Shown in pieces: positions 1-14,185 of a stretch of DNA of 64,000 nt (positions within the stretch are counted from its first letter, which is position 1; each line of letters opens with the position of its first letter). Position numbers and translations under genes: made by a program. This DNA comes from Cercis canadensis (taxonomy: Eukaryota > Streptophyta > Magnoliopsida > Fabales > Fabaceae), in NCBI GenBank assembly GCA_003255065.1, contig QAOA01001436.1:941960-1005959 (forward strand). The letters run 5' to 3'. The notes under the pieces were generated by a model that saw nothing but the letters and a program-made list of their open reading frames with translations, had not been told where the DNA came from and did not search any database.

Positions 1-79
1 GACTTTTTTAAACATTTCTCAATAGCACAAAAGGTTAAGTACCATCAAGTGTGCTATATGGTTTTCAGCAAGAAAATAC

Positions 80-2700
<2,621 letters not shown>

Positions 2701-2851
2701 ATTTTGGATTCAAGTTTACGAGGTAAGAATTCTTCAAAAAGATTTTTTTATTCTTTTTTATTTTTCTTCTGGGGAACGAATTCAATTCCTGAAAGCTGTT
2801 TAGTGCCGTGCTGCTAGCGAGAAGGCTCGAGTGTTCAGGACAAGAATAACC

Positions 2852-2873
2852 GGGGGGGGGGGGGGGGGGGGGN
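2852..2873. other. G homopolymer ending in an assembly N
   Basis: About 21 consecutive G are followed by one n at 2873. Both the run and the ambiguous base point to a collapsed or guessed join rather than biology. It lies about 150 bp upstream of the crotonase start codon. Confidence 0.8.
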
Positions 2874-3266
2874 AAAGCGATAAGAGCTCAGAAAGAAAAG
2901 AGAGAGACAGAGGAACTGGCAGCAGCGGCGTTGCTATAAGTTGTGTAGTGGCAGCGTTCCATTTTAACACGCAAGGAGTTACGGGTCCTACTATCCATAC
3001 CCTTTTTCCAGTGAGATTTTATTTTATTTTATTTTATTCTATATCATACCCAATACGGCAATGCGTGCGTTAAATTCACAGATAAGGTGGATCACTCGAT
3101 TTCGACTAGGCACAAAAAGTAGAAAAAGAAATTGCAAAGATAAGGCTTTGTCCAGAAAACACCTGCCTATAAGTAACCATCGTCTATTAATTGTTTTTTG
3201 CATGCTTTTCTAGACTTGTCATTCATTTAATTCACTTTTTGAACTTTCGTTCATCCCATTCCCAAT

Positions 3267-3849
3267 TAGGGATGGCAATTTGCCCCAGACCCGATGGGGC
3301 CCCGGTATTTTTACCCGCACGGGTACGGGTATGGGGCAGAAAAATGGGTATGGGGATGGGGATGGGGAATTTTATGGGTAATTGTATAGGGGCGGGTCCG
3401 GGGATGGGCAAGCCTTGCCCCACCCCGCCCCGCCCCGTACTGTACACATAATATACATATAATACATTTTATATATATTTTTTGAAATTTGTATTGATAA
3501 AACGACGTCATTTTTTGTTAAGACTTTCTCACTTATACATGAACCCTCCCTCACTCCCTTGAGCTTCCATTCCTTTTCCCTAAAACTTGAACTGAAATCC
3601 CTAAGCTCTCATTCAATTAGAAATTGTGATCGATGAATTAAATATGTAAATGGTGTATATTTAGAAAAATATGATTGTATGGGTAAATGGGGCGGGGCAT
3701 GGGGCATATGAGGATTCAATGGGGCGGGGATGGGGATGCTAAAAAATCCCCGTTGGGGATGGGTCCGGGGATGGGGCATGGGGATGTCTTTCGGGGATGG
3801 GGATGGGGAGTCTTTGCCCCGCCCCATCCCCGCCCCATTGCCATTCCCA
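3267..3849. mobile_element. Non-autonomous hAT transposon, 583 bp, with 8-bp target duplication
   Basis: The termini are TAGGGATGGCAA on the left and TTGCCATTCCCA on the right, a 12-bp inverted repeat with two mismatches. The element is flanked by a perfect 8-bp direct repeat TTCCCAAT at 3259-3266 and 3850-3857, the target-site size of hAT transposons. Subterminal regions are packed with GGGGATGGGGATGG and GGGGCGGGG motifs in both orientations, which fits transposase-binding repeats. No transposase is encoded. The open frames across it are by-products of its biased composition. Confidence 0.88.
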
Positions 3850-4321
3850 TTCCCAATGCCATTATCTCTCTCCGTCAAGTGGTCCCACTTCCGTTTTGAA
3901 AACCAAGAAGCTAAGCCTAGAAGCCAAGTAAATGTGACGTTTCATGACCAAAAAGAAAGAAAGTAAATGGGACGTTTCAATTACCAAAAAAAAAAAAAAA
4001 AATGGGACGTTTCACTCCCGTGAGAAAATTTTTGTAGAATTTTTAACAAATTATATTTTAAATTTATATAACAAACTTAAATATATTAATAAAATAGTTG
4101 TACTATGCTAAAAAATATTTTAATCATTCTTACTCAAAAAGCAAAAGTCTCTAATTTATTTATTTTTCCTAAGTTTAGAATATGGACATATTTGTTCTTA
4201 TGTTTCTTGTGTTAAATTTTAAGTATTTGTATCAAATGATATCAAGTAGCTGACTATGACATATTTTGACAAGCATAAGACGTACTAAGAGAAGAGAGAG
4301 AAATATTATGGGTAAAGTTAA

Positions 4322-4557
4322 GAGTTTAAATTTGATTTATTGTTGATGTAAAATTTTATATATTATCATCAAATTTAAAAAGTGTTACATTACAAAAATA
4401 AGTAAAATTATTTTTCTATTCATAAATAGTTTCATTAAATTTTTTCACATATGGGATAATGGATGTGGCACAATTTTACTTGTGCTGTATATGACAGTAT
4501 GTGATTTAAAAATTATGTAAAATTATTTTATATTGTCAATAAATTAAAGTTAAATCC
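4322..4557. mobile_element. Probable small MITE, about 236 bp
   Basis: The left end GAGTTTAAATTTGATTTATTG pairs with the right end, whose complement reads GGATTTAACTTTAATTTATT, and further matches follow inward. The flanks aaagttaa and aaagatta resemble an eroded 8-bp target duplication. It has no coding capacity. The exact ends are uncertain in this A+T-rich sequence. Confidence 0.45.
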
Positions 4558-5108
4558 AAAGATTAATGCTCCAAAACTTAGCATATTGGTTTTTTAATTA
4601 TGATTGATTTATACCTCATTAGCACATGATATAATTATAATTTTGAATTATTTGCTTCTTTGTTGGGTTTCTAATATTAACATTTTCCCTTTGATTTCAT
4701 ACGTTTAATCTCTTTATTATTAAGATCTATTCACTTCCTCTCTCAAAAGAAATAAAAAAAAATATTGGTTTTCCTTATTACTTGATTTTCTATTTTTTTG
4801 ATTTCCTCACTTATGAGTTTCCAAAGTTTTAATTTATTTTCTTATCAAAGTTGAGTTTTTTTTTTTTTTTTTTAGCTTGAATTTATTCTAATTTATCTGA
4901 ATGAATGTTTCACTGCATTGCACTGCATAATGATTCATTGGCAATATATAGTAAGAATAAAAGCAAGAGATTTGACTGCGTACTTTGGATCAGATGTAGG
5001 TAGCAACAAAAAGAAAAATGACTCTTTACATTGGATAGACATCTTTTTCTTTTTTTCATTTTTAATTTGAAAGTTGGGTGGGGACTTGTTTTAGAAGGCT
5101 TTCAAGTT

Positions 5109-7308
5109 TCAAGCCCTGTGAACCCATCGCTCAAGCCGCAGTTGCTTCAGAGCAGGCCCAATACTAGGTTTACCTTTCTGAGGGCATTGCCATTTCCCTG
5201 TAATCTCCATGGCATTAGATTGTTGAAAATTTGTTGCTTCCGCCAATGCCTTTCTTTTCACAACAGCATGCTTTTCACATGCCAATGAAACTGTTCCTGA
5301 ATTTGATGAATCCTCTAATAACATCTCTTGCGATCTCTTGCAAGAATTTTCATGATAGCACCTGTTCTTCCTCGTTGAAACGAAACCATTCCTTGATTTC
5401 ATATCCCCCTCATTTTCCTTATCTCTTGAGAATCTGTTGGCTAAACTTACACCGGTCTCAACCTTGTCATGCTGGATCTTAGCTTTTGATCTCGTTTCTC
5501 TGATATCTTCCATATCTTCTAACTGTGGAGGCCTTGTATTGATATCCACTGACATTAAAGTTGCTTCTTGATTACACTCAGGACTTGCATGATTTAGGCT
5601 TAATGTCTCCTCGTACTTGGTTGGACTAATATTATGTTGCAATGTTGTCTCATGCAAGCGCGGCTGCAAAATCTTTTCTGCACCCTGTAATTCCAAGTTT
5701 CCAATTCTTATTGGAAACATTTCTAGAGTTCTAGTCGCATGTTAATTAAACCAACTGATTGCAAATTAAGTAAATGCATATTATATCCCCTTTCTCCGTT
5801 AGACTTTTCACAAATCAACTTGTATATTTATTTAAACCTAGCAAGATCTTATGTTAAACTCTACTTCTCAAAGTAGCAAATTAAGTATCAATTCTCATTC
5901 GCATTTGAATCACGTCTTCTATCAGAAATTTAGATAATAATCGTCAAGTAACTCTGTATTACTAATCTAGTAATCAATAACTGAAAGATTTTAAAGTAGA
6001 GATGAAGAAGGAGTACCCTGCTTGAAGGCTGCTTTACTTTCATGTTTTTTTTAGGAGAGCTGCTATTGTGTTCTACAGATCCTATGGGCTGAATAGCCTC
6101 ACACCTGTCTTCATCTTCATTTTCCTCTTCCATGATAAATCCTTCCTCCTCACACTCCCTCTCCTTAGTAGCAGAATCCCCATAAAGACTGCTTGTATCA
6201 GGCACAAAAGACTCGTAAACATAGCTTGAGAACCAGTTTCTGATATCTGGAGGCTCTGAAAAAAAAAAACCAAATTTTCAATTGCCTAGGCATCCTCTTC
6301 TCCGCAGTCAAACACTGAAACAGTAGGAACTTTTGGTGAAAGAAATTCTAAAAGAAGCGCTACGTACCAGAGAGGAGTGAGTGCGAGCTGAAAGAATCAA
6401 CACTCTGTAAACAAACTATAAAATTTTAAATTTCCATTTCTTAGCTAAATTGCTGGGCTTGAGATGCAAACTTTAGAAACCCTAAATAAACGATTAATAT
6501 ATTTTACCAATATTATGAAGAATTTCTTTTTCTTGTTCGAATTCAAATGTGGAAGACTCTGCAGAAACCTTACCTTGACCAAGAAGCGGTCTTCATGCTT
6601 ATCTTCTTCGAAAAAAGTATTCGACTGAACTAGTTTTTTCCCAGCAACCAGTTGATTTCTGATCCTAATTTTTTTGAAATTTGCTTCTCCTCGCTCCCTT
6701 TCTTCGTCTTCTAAATTAACATTTGAATCGGGTGCGGGAGTTTTATACTCGTAACTTGAGAACCAGTTCCCAACGTCAGGAGGCTCTAAAACAAAAATAA
6801 ATAAATAATGAGTTCAAATTTTCGCAAAAGGGCTTCCACTTTTCTGTTTAGTTTGCCGGATAAACATCAAAACAGTAAACAAGATTGGGCGAATTAATTT
6901 AAAATAAGCAGTGGATATAGACCAGAAGGTTGCGAAAGCGAGGAACACGAATCTGGAACCTAAATCCAGAAAAATATAACGGAAATTAGAAAATCAGAAA
7001 TATCAATACTCTGTTAAACTACTAAATATTATGTGAAGAGGAAAAAGATATATCGGAATGTAATAGAATCCAGGGCATCAATTTCTGTTCCAGCACTTTC
7101 TCAGAAGCCAAACAAAAGACACAATTGGTACCTGGGAATTGAAGCTTTGAAGGTTTGAGATTGAATCCATCAAAATACTTGCTAACTCTAACAAGCTAAG
7201 CGGCGGAGAAATAAAGATGGAAACCAGTGCTGTGAGGCTCTCTATTTTATTTGTATTTGAATAGTATCTTATGATATTTGAAATTTCGCGGGGTGAGATT
7301 CGCGCCAT
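5109..7308 (-). CDS. Uncharacterised plant protein with duplicated EPPDxxNWFSSYxY exon module
   Basis: Six exons give 425 residues in one frame: 7132-7308, 6923-6959, 6574-6785, 6368-6404, 6017-6255 and 5109-5684. I do not recognise a named family. The N-terminus (MARISPREISNIIRY) is followed by a hydrophobic stretch. Two copies of a module come next: a 37-nt exon (VPDSCSSLSQPS; SVDSFSSHSLLS) and then a long exon opening EPPDVGNWFSSYEY or EPPDIRNWFSSYVY. Both copies have the same intron phases, so they look like an internal duplication. The second long exon is very acidic (MEEENEDEDR). The C-terminal 191 residues are charged, and the protein ends near IGPALKQLRLERWVHRA. No membrane segment or catalytic motif is evident; a nuclear or scaffold role is only a guess. 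The start at 7308 is the only ATG that opens this frame. Confidence 0.8.
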
Positions 7309-8969
7309 TTATGTTTAAGGCCCGTTTAGTTTAGTTTACGGCTTTACGCCACGATTTTTTGGTAATCTTTTATTTTTTTCCGCCAAATGTTGCGGTTCAC
7401 ATTTCTTTCATTACAGAATAATAGTCACTTTGAGAATTCAGTAAATGTCTCCACAAACTACAGTTGAAAACTAATTTGAAGTTCTATAGATTCCTTTTTT
7501 TTTTTTTGGGCCATGCAAATGAGACTTTNTTTTTTGGGCCATACAAATGAGACTTTTAGATTCAATTAGTTCCAAAACTAACGAATTTAAATAATTTGAT
7601 GACTGATTAGATTGGTTTATCTATAGAAAGGTCTAGTTTATATTCCTCTAAGGTGGTAACTGTAAATATGTACTTCCATTTTTCCCCAGACCAGATTGGC
7701 ATAACTAGTTATTCATGTAATAGTTTGGCATTTCAAAACAATGAAGCCCCATGTTAATGTTGAATTTTTTTTTTTTTTTTGGTATTGTTCAATTTATATC
7801 CCTTTACTGGTATTTTTTTTGGTATTTTCCTTCAGTTTCCTAAAGAAACAATTCAAACAATGCTGCAGTGTCTTCCCTCTCAATTAGTAAGCATTTTTCA
7901 CTAGACATGATTAGTGCAGGAAGTGAGCATTCTAATTTGCCAGAAATCTCTTGGAGGCCACTTAGGTGAGAGTATACTGAGTGAAATGAATTAAAATTTT
8001 CTCCTGATTTTTTCAAGTAGATCTTTTATTTGCTCAGTTAAAAAACAAGTTACAGTAGACAGTAAAATTGATAAAGCGTCTGTTCCTTTTTTTTTCTTTC
8101 CTTTACCACTAAATTTGTTTTCTGCTAAGCATGCAGCTAAATTTAAGAAAAGGGTAACTTCTCATTCTGCATATCTGTTGCAGCATCAGATAACAGAACA
8201 CCAGGAACTGCATATGATAAGTTCTGTAAGCCTACCTGATTTGCATATCAGAAAACAAATAACTCTTTACAAGGCAATGTTAGGCATGAAAAATCCACAC
8301 AAGTTTGTTACCTTATGTGTGTCCTGAAGAGGGTGATTAAAATAAATCTAATTGCATTTCAACATAAGTAAACTTAGTAACAGCTGGATAATAATGTCTC
8401 CATTAATTCAATCAGATTTTCCTTCGAAAGATGAATTATACAATGAAAGAATGCAACAGTTCCAGCAAATATGAGGCAACACTTACAAAGGCAAGATTTC
8501 CTTGGTTCTCAATTTCACTGATTAACTGCAAGTAATAAAAATACTACTTATGATGCATTCTTGTGTAATATTATATGCTGTTCCAGTTTTTAGCAGAAGA
8601 AATTACTCAAATTTGGCGCTACCTGCCCATCTAATTGCAATTATTTTGAAGGAATCTATTTAAACATAAAAGGGAGGTCGTCTTCTGTATCAAGACACTA
8701 AGGACAGGCCAGATAGCCTACACAATTGCCTTAGGGAAACCAGATTTCATACCATTTTGACATAAACCCAATTTTCTTACCATGTGAAAATTTTAAATCA
8801 TTGCTATCACTAAACCAGCTAGCAGGACAGGCATGCATCAAGTATGAATTTGTGCCCAGTGCTTGCTCTTTCTGACAACGCAACGTAAGCGTTTCATTTT
8901 TCAAAAACAATTAAGAGAAGAACACTTTTTGAACTCCTCCAGCTGCCAATTTTCCTAATCGTTTTTGCC
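7309..8969. other. Spacer, no gene seen; contains a duplicated N join
   Basis: This A+T-rich spacer lies between divergent genes. Around the N at 7529 the sequence TTTTTTGGGCCATGCAAATGAG occurs just before the N, and again just after it with one change (CATAC for CATGC). That suggests overlapping contig ends placed side by side. A 70-codon open frame at 8115-8327 has no recognisable features and I do not treat it as a gene. Confidence 0.6.
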
Positions 8970-8976
8970 TATATAA
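8970..8976 (+). promoter_or_regulatory. TATA box of the PHD/GNAT gene
   Basis: TATATAA lies about 110 bp upstream of a consensus 5' UTR donor (GACG/GTAAGT, intron from 9085). The matching acceptor CCACAG ends at 10297, 64 bp before the ATG at 10361. The gene would therefore start transcription near 9000, with a 1.2-kb leader intron. This is inferred from motifs only. Confidence 0.5.
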
Positions 8977-9084
8977 CATGAATTCTTACATTGAGTTGAG
9001 AATTTTGTAGATCATTTGCTTCTCCAGTGGCCACTAATCAAACTTAAAAGGAATCGATAAGAATCTGCGTGTCGAGAATTGACG

Positions 9085-10297
9085 GTAAGTTTTCTTCGCG
9101 ATTATGAAATGGTAGCAATTCTCTGTCACAAAAAAATTGCTACTTCACCTGCTTGGATTAGAGTTATGATCTCCCTGATTTAAGTGTGAATCGTATGAAT
9201 GACAGCTTAATTCATGCAAGAAGGAAGGTTCATTATTTGTTTTGCTTGATTGAAACACAATTTTACGGATCCTTTCTGGAATAGCTCATGTTATTATGTT
9301 CTATATGATTTTTCAAATCTCGAAATCATTTAATGTGGCTTTCTGATTCTGTGTGTATTGGGTGTGATATTTGGATGAATTTTTATCTTTCTTAGTCATT
9401 TTTTCTCTATTGATCTTCCCATCGCATCTATTCATAAGGTTTCACTCTTCAAAATCTACCATTGTCAGTCACTTAAAGAAGAACCAAAACATCATTGGTG
9501 AAGAAGTTGTCTGTTGGAAATTTTGGTAGAATGAAGGTAAAGATTTTGTTGATTATTGTCTTACCCCGGGTTAATTGATAAGCTTACTTCTAGTGATTGT
9601 AATGAATATTAGTAATTGCTTAGCATATGGAAGTAGACAAGCAGATTATGTGTTCAAGTAGCATGCATGTTGCAGAATGGTTAGAATTATGTAACAGAAT
9701 GTCGTTTTTTTGGGGGGCTTTAGTTGTCAAATACCAGTTACAGGACAACAATTCAAGCGAGATGAGGTTGAGAAGTAACTAATAGAAAAGAAAGTTGGAG
9801 TAGCTCTTGTGGTTTCAATCTTTTGGTAGGCAGAGAGCCAGAGAGTTAAAAATGCAAAGATTGTTTCTGTTCTTATTATAGACAATGAGGAAATAAACAT
9901 TATTGTCCACCTATTAGTGTTCAGTTTCAATCCATTTATAATTCATCGGGTAAAGTTTATATAGAAGACTATACTAGATATTCATCATAAATGATTTCAT
10001 GGCATATAATTCCTTTTATGCTTGCATCACAATGGAAACTAAAAAAGTAAGGATTAAACTATTGTAATTACCTTACAAGATGCTGAAATTGTTAACACAT
10101 TCTTCACCAAATAGCAAGTTCTTTATTCCTCATAATTACTCCAGGAAAGCCTTTGGTACTCTGCATTATAACTATCAATTAACACAAATGTTAAAAATGG
10201 AAATGAAAGATTACGAATTTGTTTGTGATAAAAATACGATGTTCATGCTGGTTTATGAATTTTGATTTCAATTCACTGTTTTCTTGTTCTGCCACAG
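9085..10297 (+). other. Probable 5' UTR intron of the PHD/GNAT gene
   Basis: The donor GACG/GTAAGT at 9085 and the T-rich acceptor ending CCACAG at 10297 bracket sequence without coding features. Leader introns of this size are common in plant chromatin genes. Transcript data would settle it. Confidence 0.5.
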
Positions 10298-10360
10298 ATA
10301 TTTTGACACCTAGAATTGACATTGCCATAGCAGAGTTTTTGAGTCACTAGAACCAAAGAC

Positions 10361-12927
10361 ATGGCCTCCCCATCTAGGCATAGAAAGCAAAAACCAAATT
10401 ACGTGTTCTCAAGCAGTTCAGATAGTGACTCCTATAGTTCTGATCCAGACTATTCAACAACAAGCTCCCAAAGAGCAAGCAAAAGAAGAAACAACAATTC
10501 ATGCACTCGAAGGAGAAAAGAGACTCAAATGGTGGATTCGAGTGTCAAATGGAGTGCAATGACAAGGAGGAGTCACCCTTTCAAGAATAGTAATGCTGGA
10601 GCAAGTTCAAGTTCAAGCAAAGAAAATGAGCAAGCAACTCCAATGAAAAAAACAGTATTATCATGGTTGTTAGATTCTAATCAAATACAAGAAAATGAAC
10701 AAGTGAGCTATATAGGAGTAAATAAACAAATTGTAATGGCTACGGGAAGAATTACCAGGGGAAGAATTCTTTGCAGCTGTTGCAGAGAGGAAATTAATGT
10801 TTGGGACTTCGAGAAGCATGCTGGAAGCGATCTCAGAAGACCCTATGAAAGGATTTTCCTTTCAAAAAGTCATACCCCGCTCTTCAATTGCTTGAAGGAA
10901 GCTTGGAATATCGGAAAGGAAAAGAAACGCCGGCAATTTTATTTCTTTGAACCTAAAGAAGATGCCGAAGATGCATCTGACGATGCTTGTCTAGTGTGCG
11001 CAGATGGGGGAAAGTTAATCTGTTGTGGAAAATGTCCCAGCACATTCCATTCCTTCTGCATGAACATGGAGGTAAATAATTTGATTTCTATTTACTTTTT
11101 TGGTTTCCAAAAGGGATGTGGTCGTTTAAAGTTAACGATATTGTCATTTGTTGGCTTTTTAACTGCAGAGGGATCCTGTGGGTAATTGGTTATGCCCTTT
11201 TTGTGTTTGCAAATATTGTGGGCTGGGAGGGGATGAAAGCAAGGAATTGATCACTTGTACCCAATGTGAAAAAAAATGTAAGATTTTTCTCATTTATTAA
11301 TAATAATATATTTAACCAAATTGTTTTTCTAATTATCTCACTTCCTTTTCTGGGTTGTTTAAAGCTTTCCAAACTGCGAAAGGAACAGAGATATGGGGTG
11401 TTTAAAGCTTTCTAATTATCTCGGTTCCTTTTTTAGGTTCATTTATTAATACTATATTTCCCCCATTCTTCAATGACATAATTAATCTATTGGTGTTTCT
11501 AACAAATGCAAAATGTGTTTCATTTCATGTTTATGTAGTTCATTGGGCATGCTTAATTGAAGAAAAAGAAAAAGAAGCCGTAGACCTTAACTGTTCCAAG
11601 TTGTATTGCGAGCAAAGCTGCAGAGAGGTACATACCTTTGTTTGGGAAAGATTAGCTTATGTATTTTGTTGATCATAATTAAAACTCTGATTATGTGTTT
11701 TCTTAAAGATCTATGACAAACTGGAGAGCTTAATTGGAGTTAGAAACAAGTTTAACGATAAATATTATTGGCAAATTATTCGGCCCACGAATGACAATTG
11801 CCTCAATGATCTGGAAAACAATGCAAAAGTAGCAGTAGCCTGGAATCTGATTAATGAATCGTTCGAGACCATTACTGATAGATTTACAGGCATTGATGTG
11901 GTCCAAAATGTAATATACAGCTGCGGGTAAGCACACTGATGTTTATTTATATATCCACAATACTTGAATTTGATTACTTGTACCATTTAGCTAATTTTCA
12001 TATTAAAATCCACTATATACAAATACAACACCTTTTGATAACTTGTAATTCTTTACTCTTCAGATCAAACTTAACCAGGATCAATTTTAGACGCTTTTAT
12101 ACATTCATTATGGAGAAAGATGATGAGATCGTATGTGCTGCATGCGTAAGGTATCTTCTTCCCTTTATTTTGAATTTTGTGCTCACAGGGATTAAAATGT
12201 CATTTTCATTGATTTGTTACTTGGACGTCCTACAGAGTTCATGGGAGAAGAATTACTGAAATGCCCTTTATAGCCACTGCAGAGAACTACAGGAGGCAAG
12301 GAATCTGTGGCATGTTACTCGCTGTAATAGAATCGGTAAGTGGCTTATTACTTTTATGATCTCTTCTTTATGTATTCTAGTGTTTCTACTGTGACTGGCC
12401 TTTGCACTAACAAAACTGGTTTTCTTGGAATGAAAAAGAAGTAGCTAATTTGTGTCTTTAAACTAACAAATAACAATTAATGTCTAATCTAATGTGGTTA
12501 TCTTCCATAATTCAGATCCTGTGCAGTTTTAAAGTGGAGAAACTTATCTTACCTGCAGTTAAGCAGGTTCAAACCATGTGGAAAAGTTATGGTTTCACTG
12601 AGCTAGATAGTGAGTTGATGAGAGAAATCAGCTCCTACAATATCTTGATGTTTCCTGGTTTGGTGAGGCTCCAAAAGGACCTAGGCCAACATATTACTGC
12701 AGACCCTGGTGTTGGTGCTGGTGCTGGTGAATCTCTTTTCTCTCTCTCTATTGTGTCCTGCATAAACCTCATCTCATATGCTTACTTGTTTCTTGACCCT
12801 TTATTTTTCTTTTTCTTTTTCTTCTGCAGATGGCAACAACATGAACAACGACAACCAAAATGATGGACGACAGAGACTACTTCTAGACTTGAATGTGGAG
12901 CCTCCTCCTGAAGAAGACAGCGTATAA
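10361..12927 (+). CDS. Chromatin regulator with TPL-binding (Jas-like), tandem PHD and GNAT acetyltransferase domains (IDM1-like family)
   Basis: Eight exons (10361-11071, 11169-11277, 11539-11627, 11709-11926, 12064-12150, 12236-12335, 12516-12726, 12830-12927) sum to 540 residues in frame. After a Ser-rich basic N-terminus, residues about 128-166 form the Tify/Jas-type TPL-binding domain (GRITRGRILCSCC, FEKHAG, RPYERIFL). A PHD finger starts near residue 209 (CLVCADGGKLICC, FHSFC, WLCPFC), followed by a second zinc module (CKYCG, ITCTQCEKKFHWAC). The GNAT fold (about 385-480) contains EMPFIATAENYRRQGICGML, with the RRQGICG acetyl-CoA loop. The protein ends in LDLNVEPP, an EAR-like repression motif. 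Relatives such as At4g14920 and IDM1 acetylate histones or act as PHD-guided regulators. It is shorter than IDM1 itself, so a target cannot be named. The protein is probably nuclear. Confidence 0.9.
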
Positions 12928-13689
12928 TATAATAAGATGAATTTCCGGACTGACCCTTTCAAATGATCTTATTCATGATCAGCTAGTGTCGCTGACAGAG
13001 ATCACAAGATGAATCCCGAAAAAAAAAATGATGGAAAGTGAATCAATATTTGGTTGAGTAAAAGCAAAGCAATGGGTCACAGAGGTCATAGTTGTGGGTT
13101 GTGGCTAACAACAACAAACAAGTAAGAATTTACTGCTTCAGTTTTGTAATTTGAATATTTCAGCCTTCAATTTTGATTAAGGTATTTCTGGCCCTCCTTT
13201 TTTAATTTGAGTTGAGGTTTATATTCCTACTTCCGAATCCATAATGCTAGAATTGCATTTCAGCCAAATCAAGTGGATTGTAATTTAAATCTACAAAAAA
13301 CCTGATTGTGCAAAAATCAGTTGGTGGTACAATAAAAGTTCGCTCCTTTTGCTGATTTTTGGGAGCCAAATATTTGGTTAACTCATTAAAGCTACTCAAA
13401 AAAGAAAGTTTCTTTTGCTCTGCTTCGACTTTCAAGCAAATCTAAAACAGAGCAATATAACTCTCATCCTGCAATTGCAAATTACAAGCTGGTTACTTGG
13501 TTAGGGGTGAACCGTAATTTTCATTTTCAGGGAAGCCAATTTATTTTTTACGGGTTTTTATTGAGGGGGTAAGTGGGTAACCCCTCTATAATCTATATGA
13601 AGGATACAAATATAACTTTAAAGCATAAAATAATTATTACTTTAAAACTAATTTCACCATTTTCAACGGCAGATAGGAAACGAGGATTT

Positions 13690-13910
13690 TTGACAACAGT
13701 ATTATACTTTAGAAATTTATTTATTAATATATTATATTTTTAAAATTATTTATACTATTATTACACTTTTAAAAAAAATGAAAAGAAAAATTGTGAATCC
13801 CATTGAAAGTGCCGTGGAATACAGCGTATTTGATAAGACTAGAGTAACTAATTTTTAAAATTTAATAAATTAATAAATAAATTTATAAAATATAATATTA
13901 CAATCGAAGA
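13690..13910. repeat. Degenerate inverted repeat, possible old MITE
   Basis: The left arm AAATTTATTTATTAATATATT is mirrored on the right by AATTAATAAATAAATTTATAAA. Between the arms lies a short less A+T-rich core. The ends and target duplication cannot be fixed. Simple A+T composition could produce part of the match. Confidence 0.3.
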
Positions 13911-14185
13911 ACTTAAAAAACAATTTAGGTTAAATGATAATTTTTTTTCTTACAAAAAAAAAAGAATGAATCAATATATCACATGACTTATTAGCCATCG
14001 AATCATAAACTGCATCGTGTTTATACATCCATCACTTGATAAAATTGAACTAGACATATAAAATAACCTCCCCTGAATTGAGAAAGAGACACAACTCAAG
14101 TGGTGACGTTCGCCTCCCAGCCACTACCCGTCTGGGGTTAGCTGGCCTGAGATATATTGATCATTGGAAAACATAAATAAATAAA

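Larger units (their letters stand above)
2701..5108. other. Spacer between crotonase and the uncharacterised gene
   Basis: This is the upstream region shared by the minus-strand crotonase gene and the 3' side of the next minus-strand gene. It holds a G homopolymer ending in an N (2852-2873), a hAT element (3267-3849) and a probable small MITE (4322-4557). The rest is A+T-rich sequence with homopolymer runs, such as T at 4857-4873. I see no further gene. Confidence 0.6.

Noticed and set aside
3191-3899. Several overlapping open frames on both strands over G-rich repeats
   Set aside because: They lie inside a hAT element; the open frames arise from GGGGATGG repeats and have no codon bias or domain.
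8115-8327. 70-codon frame
   Set aside because: Lies in an A+T-rich spacer without splice context or known domain.
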